A DNA stretch of 50,354 bases, from positions 1 to 50,354 of the forward strand of contig JAGCOF010000008.1 of assembly GCA_017645585.1 (NCBI GenBank), read 5' to 3'. The DNA is from Bacteroidales bacterium (GTDB lineage: Bacteria > Bacteroidota > Bacteroidia > Bacteroidales > P3). Shown here piece by piece: positions 33,732 to 43,305 of this stretch. Both the position numbers and the translations under genes were made by a program. The notes under the pieces are model-generated. The model saw only the letters and a program-made list of their open reading frames with translations, did no database searches and was not told the origin of the DNA. The number at the start of each line of letters is the position of its first letter. Within the stretch, counting starts at the first letter, position 1.

Positions 33732-36548
33732 TCAGCTTGTTGGGGTGTTTTTTGAGGGTAATTTGAGGTATTTGGCAGTGTAGGAGTCGGGGCACTTGAG
33801 AAGCTCCTCGGGGGTGCCGGCGAAGACCACCTTGCCACCCTGGTCGCCGCCTTCGGGTCCGAGGTCGATGACCCAATCGGCCGACTTGATGATGTCGTGG
33901 TGGTGCTCGATGACGATAATGGAGTGGCCACGCTCGATGAGGCGGTCGAACGAGGCGAGCAACTTGCGTATGTCGTGGAAGTGGAGACCTGTAGAGGGCT
34001 CGTCGAAGATGAAGAGCATAGGACGGTCGGCAGCCTCGCCATGGACGAGATAGGAGGCCAACTTGATGCGCTGCGCCTCGCCGCCTGAGAGCGACGAGGA
34101 GGACTGTCCGAGCTTGAGGTAGCCAAGGCCCACATCCTGCAGGGGCTTGAGGCGGGTATAGACGGCGCGGGTCTGGTCGGTGTTGAAGAAGTCGCAGGCC
34201 TGATCGACGGTCATGTCGAGCACTTCGCTGATATTCTTGCCGTTGTAGAGCACCTCGAGGGCTTCCTCCTTGTAGCGGCTACCGTGGCACTCCTCGCAGA
34301 GCAGGTGCACGTCGGACATAAACTGCATGCTGACAGTGACATAACCCTCGCCCTCGCAGGCGTCGCAGCGGCCGCCTTCGACGTTGAAGGAGAAGAAACC
34401 GCTCTTGTAGCCACGGGCCTTGGCCAGCGGCTGGGCGGCGTAGAGGGCGCGCACCTCGTCGAAGACCTTCATATAGGTGGCGGGATTGGAGCGCGAAGAG
34501 CGTCCGATGGGGTTCTGGTCGACGAGTTCAACAGCGGCGATGCGGCCGAGGTCGCCCTCGACGGCGAAGCAGTCGCCCACATAGTCGGTGTTGCCCTCCA
34601 TGCGACGCTGAAGCACGTCGTAGAGGATGCGGCGGATGAGGGTGGACTTGCCCGAGCCGCTGACACCAGTGACGACCGTCAGCACCCCGAGGGGTATGTC
34701 CACGTCGATATTCTTCAGGTTGTTGGCATAGGCGCCGCGAATGGTGATGCGGTCGCGCCAAGGGCGACGGGTGACAGGCACGGGGATGCTCTGGCGGCCC
34801 AGCAGGTAGTCAGCTGTGAGCGAGTTCTTGGCCTTCTTGAGCTGTGCAGGCGGACCACTGAATACCACCTCGCCGCCCAGACGGCCGGCAAAGGGGCCGA
34901 TGTCGACCAGGTAGTCGGCGGCGCGGATGATGTCCTCGTCGTGCTCGACCACGATAACCGTGTTGCCGAGGTCGCGCAGGCGCTTGAGGACGTGGATAAG
35001 GCGGTCCGTATCGCGGCTGTGGAGGCCAATGGAAGGCTCGTCGAGGATGTACATGGAGCCCACGAGGGAGCTGCCGAGCGAGGTGGCAAGGTTGATGCGC
35101 TGGCTTTCGCCGCCACTGAGGCTACGGCTCTCGCGGCTGAGGGTGAGGTAGCCGAGGCCCACATCAACCAAGTAACCGAGGCGGTTGCGCAACTCGGTGC
35201 GCAGGCGGTCGGTGGTCTGCAGTTCGGTGTCGGTGAGGTGGTTGTCGAGGTCGGCAAACCACTCGACCAGCTTGGCCACAGGCATGTCGACCAGGTCACT
35301 GATGCTCTTGCCGTTCACCTTCACGTAGCCTGCATCCTTGCGCAGGCGGTGCCCGTGACAGTCGGGGCAGACGGTGCGGCCACGGTAGCGGGCCAACATG
35401 ACGCGATACTGTATCTTGTAAGCCTGGGTCTCGACCCAGCGGAAGAAGCCGTCGATGCCGTCCCAGGTGCCGTCGCCGCGCCAAAGGATGTCTTTCTGCT
35501 CTGGGGTGAGCTGGTAGTAGGGCGTATGGATGGGGAAGTCGATGACGGCAGCGTGGCGTATGAACTCGCGCTTGACCTCCTGCATCTTGTCGCCGTTCCA
35601 GCAGACCACGGCGTTCTCATAGATGGAGCGGCTCTTGTTGGGCACCACGAGGTTCTCGTCGATGCCTATGATGCTACCGTAACCCTGGCAGGTGGGACAG
35701 GCGCCGTAAGGGTTGTTGAAGGAGAAGAAGTTGGGGTTGGGCTTCTCAAAGGTGATGCCGTCGGCCTCAAAGCGGTTGGAGAAGAAGTGATAGGAGAGCG
35801 AGGAGCCGTTTGTTTCACGTCTCTCGTCTGCCGTCTCATATCCCAAAACACAGGTGCCACGGCCTTCAAAGAAAGCGCTCTGCACACTTTCGGCGATGCG
35901 GGCGGGTTGTCCGTCGTCGTCGCGATGCAGTTCGATGCGGTCGATGACCAGATACACGTCGCCGTCGAGTTGCACGCCGGCCAAGTCATCGAGGCGCACA
36001 ATGGTGCCCTTGACCAAGACACGTTGATAGCCCTCTTGGCGGAGGATGTCGAGTTGCGACCGCAAGGGCCGCTCCTTGCTATCCTCGAGGGGTGCCAGGA
36101 TGAGCACCTTGATACCTTCGGGCAACTGCATGATATGGTCGACCACGTCGCTGACCGAGTGGCGCCGCACTTCTACACCGCTGATGGGGGAATAGGTGCG
36201 GCCGATACGGGCATAGAGGAGCTTGAGATACTCGTAGACCTCGGTCTGCGTGCCCACAGTGGAGCGCGGGTTGGAGGTGTTGACCTTCTGCTCGATGGCC
36301 ACAGCAGGCGCCAGACCATGGATGTAGTCCACATCGGGCTTGCTCATGCGGCCAAGGAACTGACGCGCATAGGAGCTCATACTCTCCACATAGCGACGCT
36401 GCCCTTCGGCAAAGAGGGTGTCGAAGGCCAACGACGACTTGCCGCTGCCGCTGAGGCCTGTAACGACAATGAGCTTGCCCTGTGGCAGCTCAAGGTCGAT
36501 GTTTTTCAGGTTGTTGGCGCGAGCGCCATGAATGACGATATCTGACAC
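33732..36548 (-). CDS. uvrA: Excinuclease ABC subunit A
   Basis: UvrA is the ATP-dependent DNA damage sensor of nucleotide excision repair. The 938 residues show two ABC ATPase modules (GLSGSGKSS near residue 34 and GVSGSGKST in the second half), signatures SLSGGESQR and SLSGGEAQR, and zinc modules ([14 protein letters not shown], and CDACEGEG with CEECHG). Start codon GTG at 36548 overlaps the stop of the upstream gene by one base (TAGTG), giving [15 protein letters not shown] short low-complexity stretch ([11 protein letters not shown]) lies at the variable DNA-binding insertion. It is the last gene of the operon that starts at 42243. Confidence 0.97.
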   Translation of the reverse strand: MSDIVIHGARANNLKNIDLELPQGKLIVVTGLSGSGKSSLAFDTLFAEGQRRYVESMSSYARQFLGRMSKPDVDYIHGLAPAVAIEQKVNTSNPRSTVGTQTEVYEYLKLLYARIGRTYSPISGVEVRRHSVSDVVDHIMQLPEGIKVLILAPLEDSKERPLRSQLDILRQEGYQRVLVKGTIVRLDDLAGVQLDGDVYLVIDRIELHRDDDGQPARIAESVQSAFFEGRGTCVLGYETADERRETNGSSLSYHFFSNRFEADGITFEKPNPNFFSFNNPYGACPTCQGYGSIIGIDENLVVPNKSRSIYENAVVCWNGDKMQEVKREFIRHAAVIDFPIHTPYYQLTPEQKDILWRGDGTWDGIDGFFRWVETQAYKIQYRVMLARYRGRTVCPDCHGHRLRKDAGYVKVNGKSISDLVDMPVAKLVEWFADLDNHLTDTELQTTDRLRTELRNRLGYLVDVGLGYLTLSRESRSLSGGESQRINLATSLGSSLVGSMYILDEPSIGLHSRDTDRLIHVLKRLRDLGNTVIVVEHDEDIIRAADYLVDIGPFAGRLGGEVVFSGPPAQLKKAKNSLTADYLLGRQSIPVPVTRRPWRDRITIRGAYANNLKNIDVDIPLGVLTVVTGVSGSGKSTLIRRILYDVLQRRMEGNTDYVGDCFAVEGDLGRIAAVELVDQNPIGRSSRSNPATYMKVFDEVRALYAAQPLAKARGYKSGFFSFNVEGGRCDACEGEGYVTVSMQFMSDVHLLCEECHGSRYKEEALEVLYNGKNISEVLDMTVDQACDFFNTDQTRAVYTRLKPLQDVGLGYLKLGQSSSSLSGGEAQRIKLASYLVHGEAADRPMLFIFDEPSTGLHFHDIRKLLASFDRLIERGHSIIVIEHHHDIIKSADWVIDLGPEGGDQGGKVVFAGTPEELLKCPDSYTAKYLKLPSKNTPTS
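35811..35844 (-). repeat. In-frame low-complexity repeat inside uvrA
   Basis: On the coding strand GAGACGGCAGACGAGAGACG and GTGAAACAAAC form a run of GAGACG-like units that encode [10 protein letters not shown]. It lies in a region of UvrA that varies among orthologues. The evidence is weaker than for the radA and GH29 copies. Confidence 0.45.
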
Positions 36549-38002
36549 TAATCCACAAACTTAAGGGTAGCGGTACGCACCTTCTTGCCGCGAGCGGAAA
36601 GGAACAGGAGGGTGCCGTCAGGACGCTTGAGGGTGCGCATGTGTGTCTGCTTGGCTTTGGACTCGACAACGAGCTTGGAGACGTCGCCATTGTCGGCAAT
36701 GGTATAGACCACAAGATTGGACTTGTCGCCGACGACATACTTCTTGGCATCGTTGGCAATATCGTAGGTGGCGGGGAACTTGGGGTGCTCAGCCTTGACG
36801 AGGGCGAGGCCCTTGTTGGTGGTGGTCAGGCCAACGCCGAGGAGATAGTCGGTGCCCTTGGAGATGTCGTTGCGGCGGAAATTGCGTATCCATTTGACTT
36901 TGCCGAGGGTGTCGATGGCCACCATGTGGAGACCTACCGACTTGCGGGCCTCGACGAGGTCGCCAGCGTCGTCGGTGATGGTTTCGGTGAAGCAACGGCT
37001 TACAACCATAGCGGCACCGAAGGGTGTGGGCGTATAGGCCAGCGTTTCCACATGGTCGGCATATTGGTCGCGCTGCATTTTCTTGGTCTTCTTGTTGTAG
37101 AGGATGTTCATGTCCTCATTCTGCAAGGGACGCATGAAGAAGCCGGTGAGCGCGGCGTGATCAACGTCAAAGGAGAGGCCGATTGTACCGCCGGTGAAAT
37201 TCTTGGCGGGGTCTTTCTCGGGCGGGTTGATGGTGCCGAGGACGAGGGCGTGGTTGCCAATAACGTTAACCAGCTTCATCTCACGGATGGGGTCGCACTT
37301 AACAGCGACGGAATAGGCGGCATCCTTGTATTGGCTGAGGACATTGAAGATAAAGTGGGTCTCTTCGCCTTCGGGCTCGATGCCGAAGGTAACGATACGA
37401 CCTTCGTTGGTGACAAAAAGGTTGGACATGCTGCCGAGGGCGAATTCTTTACCCCACAACTCGTCACCGTTGGCGCTAAGAAGGCTGATTTCGGAATGAT
37501 ACTGTTTCTGCTGGGTAAAGACAACGATAGAGACCAGGGCAATGAGCTTGCCGTCGGGCGAAGTGGTGCCCCACACCATACATTCGTCCTTACGACCGTA
37601 GGTAATGTTCTGCAGGGTGTCGGGAACTGTGCCGACGGTGCCGGTGGTGAGGTCGACGGTGTGACGCAGCACAAGGGTACGCTCCTTTTTGCTGTCGTCG
37701 GTCATAATGACTGTGGCGGTATTGCCGTCGATTGCGGCGGTGAGCACCTTGGCATTGCGGCTGTCGGGAATCTCGACAAGACGCAGGGCCTCCAGGTTCT
37801 GGTTTGTCACCACCAGCTGTTTAACATCCTTCTTGCCCTCGAAAATCCAGCAGTCGGCATTGTCGTGCATACCAACATAGAATCCCGAAGCAAGGTTCTC
37901 TGGGCTTACATTCTTGGTTTCACTGCCACGGGCCACGATGGCCTGCTGGGCGGCGAGGCTGGCGCTGACTGCCAGGAAGAGGAGGATAATTGTACGTTTC
38001 AT
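36548..38002 (-). CDS. Secreted protein of unknown function, paralogue of the 40780-42243 product
   Basis: A 484-residue exported protein (signal peptide MKRTIILLFLAVSASLAA then Q). It is beta-rich with repeated short strands, for example SPDGKLIALVS, SLLSANGDELWGKEF, LFVTNEGRIVTFGI, VAIDTLGKVKWIRNF and DGTLLFLSARG, suggesting a beta-propeller. No enzyme motif is seen. The 487-residue protein at 40780-42243 shows the same blocks in the same order (VFVTDSGEVLIGGY, VARIGNDGKFEWVNTF, NGDYLLFIRGKS). It lies 29 bases after the M48 gene and overlaps the uvrA start by one base. Confidence 0.75.
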   Translation of the reverse strand: MKRTIILLFLAVSASLAAQQAIVARGSETKNVSPENLASGFYVGMHDNADCWIFEGKKDVKQLVVTNQNLEALRLVEIPDSRNAKVLTAAIDGNTATVIMTDDSKKERTLVLRHTVDLTTGTVGTVPDTLQNITYGRKDECMVWGTTSPDGKLIALVSIVVFTQQKQYHSEISLLSANGDELWGKEFALGSMSNLFVTNEGRIVTFGIEPEGEETHFIFNVLSQYKDAAYSVAVKCDPIREMKLVNVIGNHALVLGTINPPEKDPAKNFTGGTIGLSFDVDHAALTGFFMRPLQNEDMNILYNKKTKKMQRDQYADHVETLAYTPTPFGAAMVVSRCFTETITDDAGDLVEARKSVGLHMVAIDTLGKVKWIRNFRRNDISKGTDYLLGVGLTTTNKGLALVKAEHPKFPATYDIANDAKKYVVGDKSNLVVYTIADNGDVSKLVVESKAKQTHMRTLKRPDGTLLFLSARGKKVRTATLKFVD

Positions 38003-38031
38003 GTGTTGTATGTTTTAGATTTATTATTCGG

Positions 38032-40773
38032 TTAGAAGGGGATGACGCCAATGCCTACCTTGAGCAGCAAGAGGTTGTGCATCATGGCGTCGAGACGCGA
38101 GTATTCGTTGGCGGGGAGCTTGTCGGACCAATGCTTGAAAAGGGCTCCGTTGGAGAGGGTTATGCCATAGCGGGCTTCAATGTTGAGCACCAGACGCTGG
38201 AAGAAGATGTAGTTGCGGCCGGCGGTGGCGTGTACGCCGAAGGAGGTGAAGTCGGCATTGCTGCCGTCGCTGGGATTGGTGAGTGTAACCACATGGAGGC
38301 CGAAGCCGCCGTAGGGTCCCAGCGGAGCGAAGTCGGTGTTGCTGTAGTTGTGGGCCGTGAGGCTCCAGGTGGTCATGTTCTTGGAGTAGTCCATGTTGGT
38401 GTAGGCTACTTCATGCTGTCCAACATACCAACCGCTTGAGTTATATTGATCCTCCATTTGGGTAAAGTTGTTGACCCCGTCGTAGGCGGGCTGGTAGCTC
38501 CAGGTGGCGGCAATGGTCCATTTGCGCGCAACGGCGACCTCGACGGCGGCCCAAGGGGTGAGGCTGAAGGTCTTGTCGATGGCGAACGTCTGCTGACCGG
38601 CGAAGCCCAGGTTGGCACCACCAGCCAACACGAAGTGGTGGCCCATGAAGCCCACGGGATTCTTCTTTTCGTTCTTGACGCGCGCATAGGAGTCGTATAT
38701 CATGGCATCGAGCAGGGCGCTGTGGTCGGCCACCTCGTAGTCGTAGTATTGGCGCGAGAGCACCTTGCCCCGACGGGCGTCGATAATCATCAAAATCATC
38801 TGGGTACGCTCGGTGCCGGCAAAACAGTTGTAACCAATCACGGGGGCCAGCGGCAGGAGCCAGAGATAGCCGGGAGACATCTCGGCATCCAGATTCTCAT
38901 GGTTCAGCACGGCCGTCATACAAAGGGTGCTTGCATCGTAGCGCTCCATCAGGTCATCCATCTCGGGCTGCGTCAGGCGGTGCAGGTCGAACTGACCCTT
39001 GTTCTGCCAGAACTCGTTGACCCACTCGTTCAACAGCACGAAGTCGTTGTATTCGTCGTCGTTCTCCAGCGCCCGCAGGCTCTCGTCCGAGAAATCGACG
39101 CTGCTACGACCCAACTGCTTTCCAGCCTTCATCACACGCGCCGTGAGATCTTTCTCCATTCGGTTGCTCTCGTCGACCTTGAGGTCGTCCGTGTGGCCGT
39201 TGACCACCCGATAGGAGGGGCTGTAAACAATCATGGCGGCGGTGTCTTCCACTGTTTCCTCTTCTTTACCGCTCTTCCCATTGCCTTTCAGGTAATCGCG
39301 CAGGGTGTTGTTGAAAAGGCTGTCGGTCGCCAGCAGGTCGGTCAACGCGAGGCCGTAGGGGCTGCGTTCCGACTGTGCCTGGCGCTTCTGCTTGATGCGC
39401 TCATATTTGGTCATGGGCTTGTTTTCAGCCGCTGCGGTCTCTGTCTTCTGCACAGTGTCGTCCACAGGGGGAGTGAAGACCAGGTCGATGGTCGACATCT
39501 TCAGCGAGGAGTGCAGTTCCTCCATCAGATCCTCGCACATCTCGGCGTATACTTCATTCTCGGGGTGGCTCCGGTGGAGCTGCCATACCATGTGCAACGC
39601 CGCCAATGCAGCCTGCTCGTTGCCCATACGTCGCATGGCGTAGTACACTTGCTGGCTCTCACCTTCAATCTTGCGGTAGTCGCCGGTGACCGAGTTGGTG
39701 CCGTTGTGTATCTTGCTCACAGCGATGCTGTAGAGCGCCTGGGCCATGCTGCCCTCATCCTTCATCAGCCAGGCATTGTAGAAGGCCCTGGAATACTCAC
39801 CGTAGATGAGCTCCTGGCGCACACACTCCTGACGGGCCAACTGACGCACCCACTCAAACTCCGCTTTGGTGGTCACCACATACTGCTCGCCGCCATAGTA
39901 ACCATCCAGCGCGGCGGCGGTGTTGCGGCGACGTCTCAGGATGTTGGGGTGCGAACTGCGGCTGTCGTCGTAGTTGTCGCGGCTGGTGATGTCGGCCGTG
40001 GTGTCCAGCCAGCAGCCCGTCAGCTGGTAGTAGGGAGTGTTGAAGAAGGTGGTGTCGAACTTCACGTCGTCGAAGGGCAGCGCGCTGTACTGCAGCACGT
40101 CGAACACGCCCTCGGTCACATTCTTGTCGTAGGGGCTGCGCAAGTAAAACATGGCGATGCCGAGCGAATCGGACTCATTCTCCATCTCATGACTGCGATT
40201 GTGCTTGCGCAGGAACTCCGTCAGTTCCGCATCGTCGCCCTTCACGTCCTCTTTGCCCGACTTCTTGCCGCCTTCATGACGGCCCACTATCTCCTCCATG
40301 CTGTGGTTGCGGTAGTAGTGGATAATCTCGTGGCTGAGGATGAAGGCCAGCTGGGCCTCGTTCTCCACCTGCGCCACCAAGCCGGCGTTCACGAATATCA
40401 TACCCTGGCCCGTAGTGTAGGCGTTCACCTCGGGGCTCTTCACCGTATAGAAGCGCAGTTCTTTGCGCAACTCGGGATAGTTCACCAGCAGCGTATCGGC
40501 AATCCGGCTCAATAGGCGGCTCACGGGGTCGCCATATATAATCTTGCCGCCGGCCATCATCTTGCCCACCGAATAGGATGCCTCGCGCAGCCGTGCACGG
40601 TCCTTTTCCTTCACCTTGCCGCCGGTATACACCTCAGCGCGCTTCAGGTCGGCCTGATAGATTTCGTCGGCGCTCATCTTCAAGTCGGCCGGCACCTTGC
40701 CTTCACTCTTCAGCTGACACATGGCGGTTCCCGCCACAGCCAGCATCAATGCCATTACAATGGTCTTTTTCAT
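38032..40773 (-). CDS. M48-type zinc metalloprotease with C-terminal outer-membrane-barrel-like region
   Basis: A 913-residue exported protein (signal peptide ending TAMCQ). Residues about 60-260 are M48-like, with the zinc motif HEIIH (148-152) and a downstream NESDSLG that fits the third ligand. A charged middle region (about 430-560) is probably flexible, with KYERIKQKRQ. From about 700 to the end, strands alternate aromatic and polar residues (e.g. TIAATWSYQP, TTWSLTAHNYS, RLVLNIEARYGI) and the chain ends in aliphatic-Phe (VGIGVIPF), as in outer-membrane barrels. I know of BepA-type M48 proteases acting on the outer membrane, but not of this fusion. Its start lies six bases after the upstream gene. 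Confidence 0.8.
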   Translation of the reverse strand: MKKTIVMALMLAVAGTAMCQLKSEGKVPADLKMSADEIYQADLKRAEVYTGGKVKEKDRARLREASYSVGKMMAGGKIIYGDPVSRLLSRIADTLLVNYPELRKELRFYTVKSPEVNAYTTGQGMIFVNAGLVAQVENEAQLAFILSHEIIHYYRNHSMEEIVGRHEGGKKSGKEDVKGDDAELTEFLRKHNRSHEMENESDSLGIAMFYLRSPYDKNVTEGVFDVLQYSALPFDDVKFDTTFFNTPYYQLTGCWLDTTADITSRDNYDDSRSSHPNILRRRRNTAAALDGYYGGEQYVVTTKAEFEWVRQLARQECVRQELIYGEYSRAFYNAWLMKDEGSMAQALYSIAVSKIHNGTNSVTGDYRKIEGESQQVYYAMRRMGNEQAALAALHMVWQLHRSHPENEVYAEMCEDLMEELHSSLKMSTIDLVFTPPVDDTVQKTETAAAENKPMTKYERIKQKRQAQSERSPYGLALTDLLATDSLFNNTLRDYLKGNGKSGKEEETVEDTAAMIVYSPSYRVVNGHTDDLKVDESNRMEKDLTARVMKAGKQLGRSSVDFSDESLRALENDDEYNDFVLLNEWVNEFWQNKGQFDLHRLTQPEMDDLMERYDASTLCMTAVLNHENLDAEMSPGYLWLLPLAPVIGYNCFAGTERTQMILMIIDARRGKVLSRQYYDYEVADHSALLDAMIYDSYARVKNEKKNPVGFMGHHFVLAGGANLGFAGQQTFAIDKTFSLTPWAAVEVAVARKWTIAATWSYQPAYDGVNNFTQMEDQYNSSGWYVGQHEVAYTNMDYSKNMTTWSLTAHNYSNTDFAPLGPYGGFGLHVVTLTNPSDGSNADFTSFGVHATAGRNYIFFQRLVLNIEARYGITLSNGALFKHWSDKLPANEYSRLDAMMHNLLLLKVGIGVIPF

Positions 40774-40779
40774 CTTGTC

Positions 40780-42243
40780 CTATTTCAGTTTCAGTTTAGC
40801 AAAACACCCCTGGCTCTTGCCACGTATAAAGAGCAGATAGTCACCGTTGTCCAGCCTATGGGGATAACCCAACAAACTCTGCTTGGCAGGCATCTCGAAG
40901 TGCTGGCGCACCATCGAGCCATCGCTATCCAGCAAGGCCGCCGTCAGCATACCGGCACTGTTCATCGGAGTGTACACCTTGACCTGTTCTTCATCAGGTA
41001 TCTCCTTCTTGTTCTTGGCTTCGGCCCACACCAACATCGGACCGTTGGCGGTACGCACCCAGCGGTAACCCGACATTGAGCGGGAAGACCAAACCGACGG
41101 GCCATAAATGCGGAAGGTATTCACCCATTCAAACTTGCCGTCGTTGCCAATGCGGGCCACCATCATTCCGTAGCGGTTCCACTCCGAGGGTGTGCCGTTG
41201 ACAGTGACACGCCACGATTGGTCGAACATGGCATAGCAGCCGTCCTTATCGGGCATCACCTGGTTGAGGCTGAAGAACACCACGCGATAGTCATCCTTTT
41301 TATTACTCATGACATTCTTCACCTTAGAATCATCTCTGAAGTTGTTGTTCAATCGGTTATACTCTACCTTTGTGATTATATGCTTGTCCACCGTGCTTTC
41401 CTGGCGTTTGGTATCGTAGCACAGCGAGGCGATATAGTCGACCATCGGATGGATTTCGTGTTTCTCACGTCCTGAATGGGCCAGCACAATGTATATCTTG
41501 CCTTTGGCATAGCGGGCGATACGGGCCTCGGAAATGTTTCCGAAATTCTCCTCGAAGTCGTAGCTCACCTCATTCTCGCCGTCCAGCACGGTGACGGTGA
41601 ACTTGCCCGGGTTGCTGTAGCCGCCGATGAGCACCTCGCCGCTGTCGGTCACAAACACAAAGTCGAGCTTGCGGCAGCGCGTGTCCATCTTCCAATACTC
41701 CTCCAGCTCACGGCTGTAGAGGCCCACCTGCATCTCCACAGGCTGCCCCTCACGGCCGATGATATAGATGCCAGCCAGCAGTTCCTCGTTGGCCGAAGGC
41801 TGGATGGTGAAGGCCATCTTGTCGCCCTTGGAGCCGTGATATTCCGACAGCACCAGCGGCTCGCCCTGCGGTTGCAGCGTCGCCTTGTCGCGACGGTCAC
41901 GATACACCTTCATGTCATCGCCCTTCCACTCGGCCATCAGCAGGTCTATCCCCGAGGCATTCAGATAGCCACCATAGCAGCGCAGGTCGTCGTTCTCGGT
42001 CATACGCACACGACCCAACTCCTTCTGCTCCATGTCGTAGCTCACCAACTCAGCCTTGTCCTTCATGCGGCCTGCCATCTGCACAAACACCGCCTGCTGA
42101 CCGTCGCTGCCAATAAACTGCGGCTCGAAGGTTTTGGCGAGGCCCTTGCCCTGCTTGTAGTTCTCCATCTCGCCCACCTGGGCGTTCACGCCCGCTGCCA
42201 TCAGCATAGCCAGCAAGCACAATGTCATTCTCTTTATTTTCAT
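40780..42243 (-). CDS. Secreted protein of unknown function, paralogue of the 36548-38002 product
   Basis: A 487-residue exported protein (signal MKIKRMTLCLLAMLMAAGVN then AQ). It is beta-rich with propeller-like repeats such as QAVFVQMAG, YVFVTDSGEV-type strands (FVFVTDSGEVLIGGY), IYIVLAHSG, VARIGNDGKFEWVNTF and DYLLFIRGKS. No enzyme or binding motif is recognisable. Collinear similarity with the 484-residue protein two genes downstream suggests an old duplication. It is the first gene of a tight operon with the M48-barrel gene (6-base gap), and a -7-like element TAATTTTG (42287-42280) lies upstream of its ATG. Confidence 0.75.
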   Translation of the reverse strand: MKIKRMTLCLLAMLMAAGVNAQVGEMENYKQGKGLAKTFEPQFIGSDGQQAVFVQMAGRMKDKAELVSYDMEQKELGRVRMTENDDLRCYGGYLNASGIDLLMAEWKGDDMKVYRDRRDKATLQPQGEPLVLSEYHGSKGDKMAFTIQPSANEELLAGIYIIGREGQPVEMQVGLYSRELEEYWKMDTRCRKLDFVFVTDSGEVLIGGYSNPGKFTVTVLDGENEVSYDFEENFGNISEARIARYAKGKIYIVLAHSGREKHEIHPMVDYIASLCYDTKRQESTVDKHIITKVEYNRLNNNFRDDSKVKNVMSNKKDDYRVVFFSLNQVMPDKDGCYAMFDQSWRVTVNGTPSEWNRYGMMVARIGNDGKFEWVNTFRIYGPSVWSSRSMSGYRWVRTANGPMLVWAEAKNKKEIPDEEQVKVYTPMNSAGMLTAALLDSDGSMVRQHFEMPAKQSLLGYPHRLDNGDYLLFIRGKSQGCFAKLKLK

Positions 42244-42279
42244 TTATTTTATTGTTTTAATATGTAAAAAAACAGATTG

Positions 42280-42287
42280 CAAAATTA
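42280..42287 (-). promoter_or_regulatory. Promoter -7 element (TAATTTTG) of the 42243-33732 operon
   Basis: On the minus strand TAATTTTG matches TAnnTTTG, 36 bases before the ATG at 42243. No -33 TTTG is visible at 19 bases. It is divergent from the promoter at 42298-42325. Confidence 0.5.
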
Positions 42288-42297
42288 CGAAAAAGAA

Positions 42298-42325
42298 TTG
42301 GATTAGAGAAATTTTTGTATCTTTG
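42298..42325 (+). promoter_or_regulatory. Promoter of the outer-membrane barrel gene (TTG-N17-TATCTTTG)
   Basis: TATCTTTG (42318-42325) matches the Bacteroidota -7 consensus. TTG at 42298-42300 is a partial -33 with a slightly short spacer. The leader to the ATG at 42398 is about 65 bases and AT-rich. Confidence 0.65.
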
Positions 42326-42397
42326 CAATGCAATTATTCAGCAAGCACACCTGTTAGAATAAAAACAATCAATAATTTACAATAAAAATAACAAACA

Positions 42398-43153
42398 ATG
42401 AAAAAAGCATTTATCCTCCTTGCAGCAGTCATTCTCTGCGGTGTCGCCAATGCACAGTACTACTATTACACCAACGCCGCCCCCTGGGACGGCAACAAGG
42501 CCTACAGCATCAACGTAGGTACCGACTTCAGCATCACTCCGCGCAACTTCGGCGAACTGACCACCGACCTCGTTTCCACCCCGGGCCTCGCCGCCTCTTT
42601 CCGCTACGAGGGCGACAAGAACATCAGCGAAAAACTCTCCTGGGGCTACCAGGTCGAGCTCAGCTATCTGTCGCAGAACTTCAGCTACAACAAGACCCAG
42701 ACCGAGTATCCCACCAGCTCCTCTACCCAGGCCGTCGACGTCACCGAGTACGCCACCCTCAAATGGTGGGACGGCCAGCTCGACCTTCGCCTCTCCTTCT
42801 CCTATTGGCTCAACGACAACATCGAGCTGCAGGCTGCCGCCGGTATCTTCTACGGCGTGGTCTACGGTGTCTCGGGCGAGACCTACAAGGAAATCACCGC
42901 CACCCACACCGAAATCCCCGGCACCCGCGATACGGTCAACGTGCCCGCCAACATCTTCAGCTTCGACATGGGTGTCAGCACCATGCTGCAGTGCAAGTAC
43001 TTCTTCAACGAGAACTTCTTCGTCAGCCTCTCGGCCCGCGACAACATCGGCCTCAACTTCTTCGGCGATGACTTCGAAGGCACGGGCCTGAGCAGTAAAG
43101 GCGGCCAGCGCGGCGTCATCATGGCCGGCGTCGGCTACAAGTTCATAAAATAA
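42398..43153 (+). CDS. Outer-membrane beta-barrel protein (porin-like)
   Basis: A 251-residue exported protein (signal peptide MKKAFILLAAVILCGVANA then Q). The mature part is made of amphipathic strands (SINVGTDFSI, GYQVELSYLS, QLDLRLSFSYWL, MLQCKYFFNENFFVSLSA) and ends GVIMAGVGYKFIK, in keeping with an 8- to 10-strand barrel. Substrate is unknown. It has its own promoter, divergent from the M48 operon, and converges with porX over paired hairpins. Confidence 0.8.
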   Translation: MKKAFILLAAVILCGVANAQYYYYTNAAPWDGNKAYSINVGTDFSITPRNFGELTTDLVSTPGLAASFRYEGDKNISEKLSWGYQVELSYLSQNFSYNKTQTEYPTSSSTQAVDVTEYATLKWWDGQLDLRLSFSYWLNDNIELQAAAGIFYGVVYGVSGETYKEITATHTEIPGTRDTVNVPANIFSFDMGVSTMLQCKYFFNENFFVSLSARDNIGLNFFGDDFEGTGLSSKGGQRGVIMAGVGYKFIK

Positions 43154-43180
43154 AGCATCTCCCACTTCGTGAGATCTTGG

Positions 43181-43229
43181 AAATCTTGGAAATTACAGAT
43201 TGGTTGTGATTTCCAAGATTTTCTTTTTG
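43181..43229 (+). terminator. Terminator of the barrel gene with 13-base perfect stem
   Basis: AAATCTTGGAAAT (43181-43193) and ATTTCCAAGATTT (43209-43221) are perfect inverted copies around a 15-base loop, followed by TTCTTTTTG. The left arm overlaps a direct repeat of ATCTTGGAAAT-type units. Confidence 0.8.
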
Positions 43230-43239
43230 TGCATATAGC

Positions 43240-43275
43240 AAATCCTGGAAATCAATATGCAGATCTCCAGGATTT
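43240..43275. terminator. Second hairpin before the porX stop, related in sequence to the first
   Basis: AAATCCTGGA (43240-43249) and TCCAGGATTT (43266-43275) form a 10-base stem. The stem differs from the first by one base within AAATCyTGGA. It may end porX transcription on the minus strand, although no U-tract follows there. Confidence 0.5.
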
Positions 43276-43305
43276 CCATAATTTCCGCCGCAGGCGGGGC
43301 AACGA

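Noticed and set aside
34284-36545. 753-residue open frame on the plus strand
   Set aside because: It is exactly antisense to uvrA, whose motifs are complete. The long frame is a by-product of GC-rich codon use.
38446-40515. 689-residue open frame on the plus strand
   Set aside because: Antisense to the M48-barrel gene; no signal peptide or recognisable motif.
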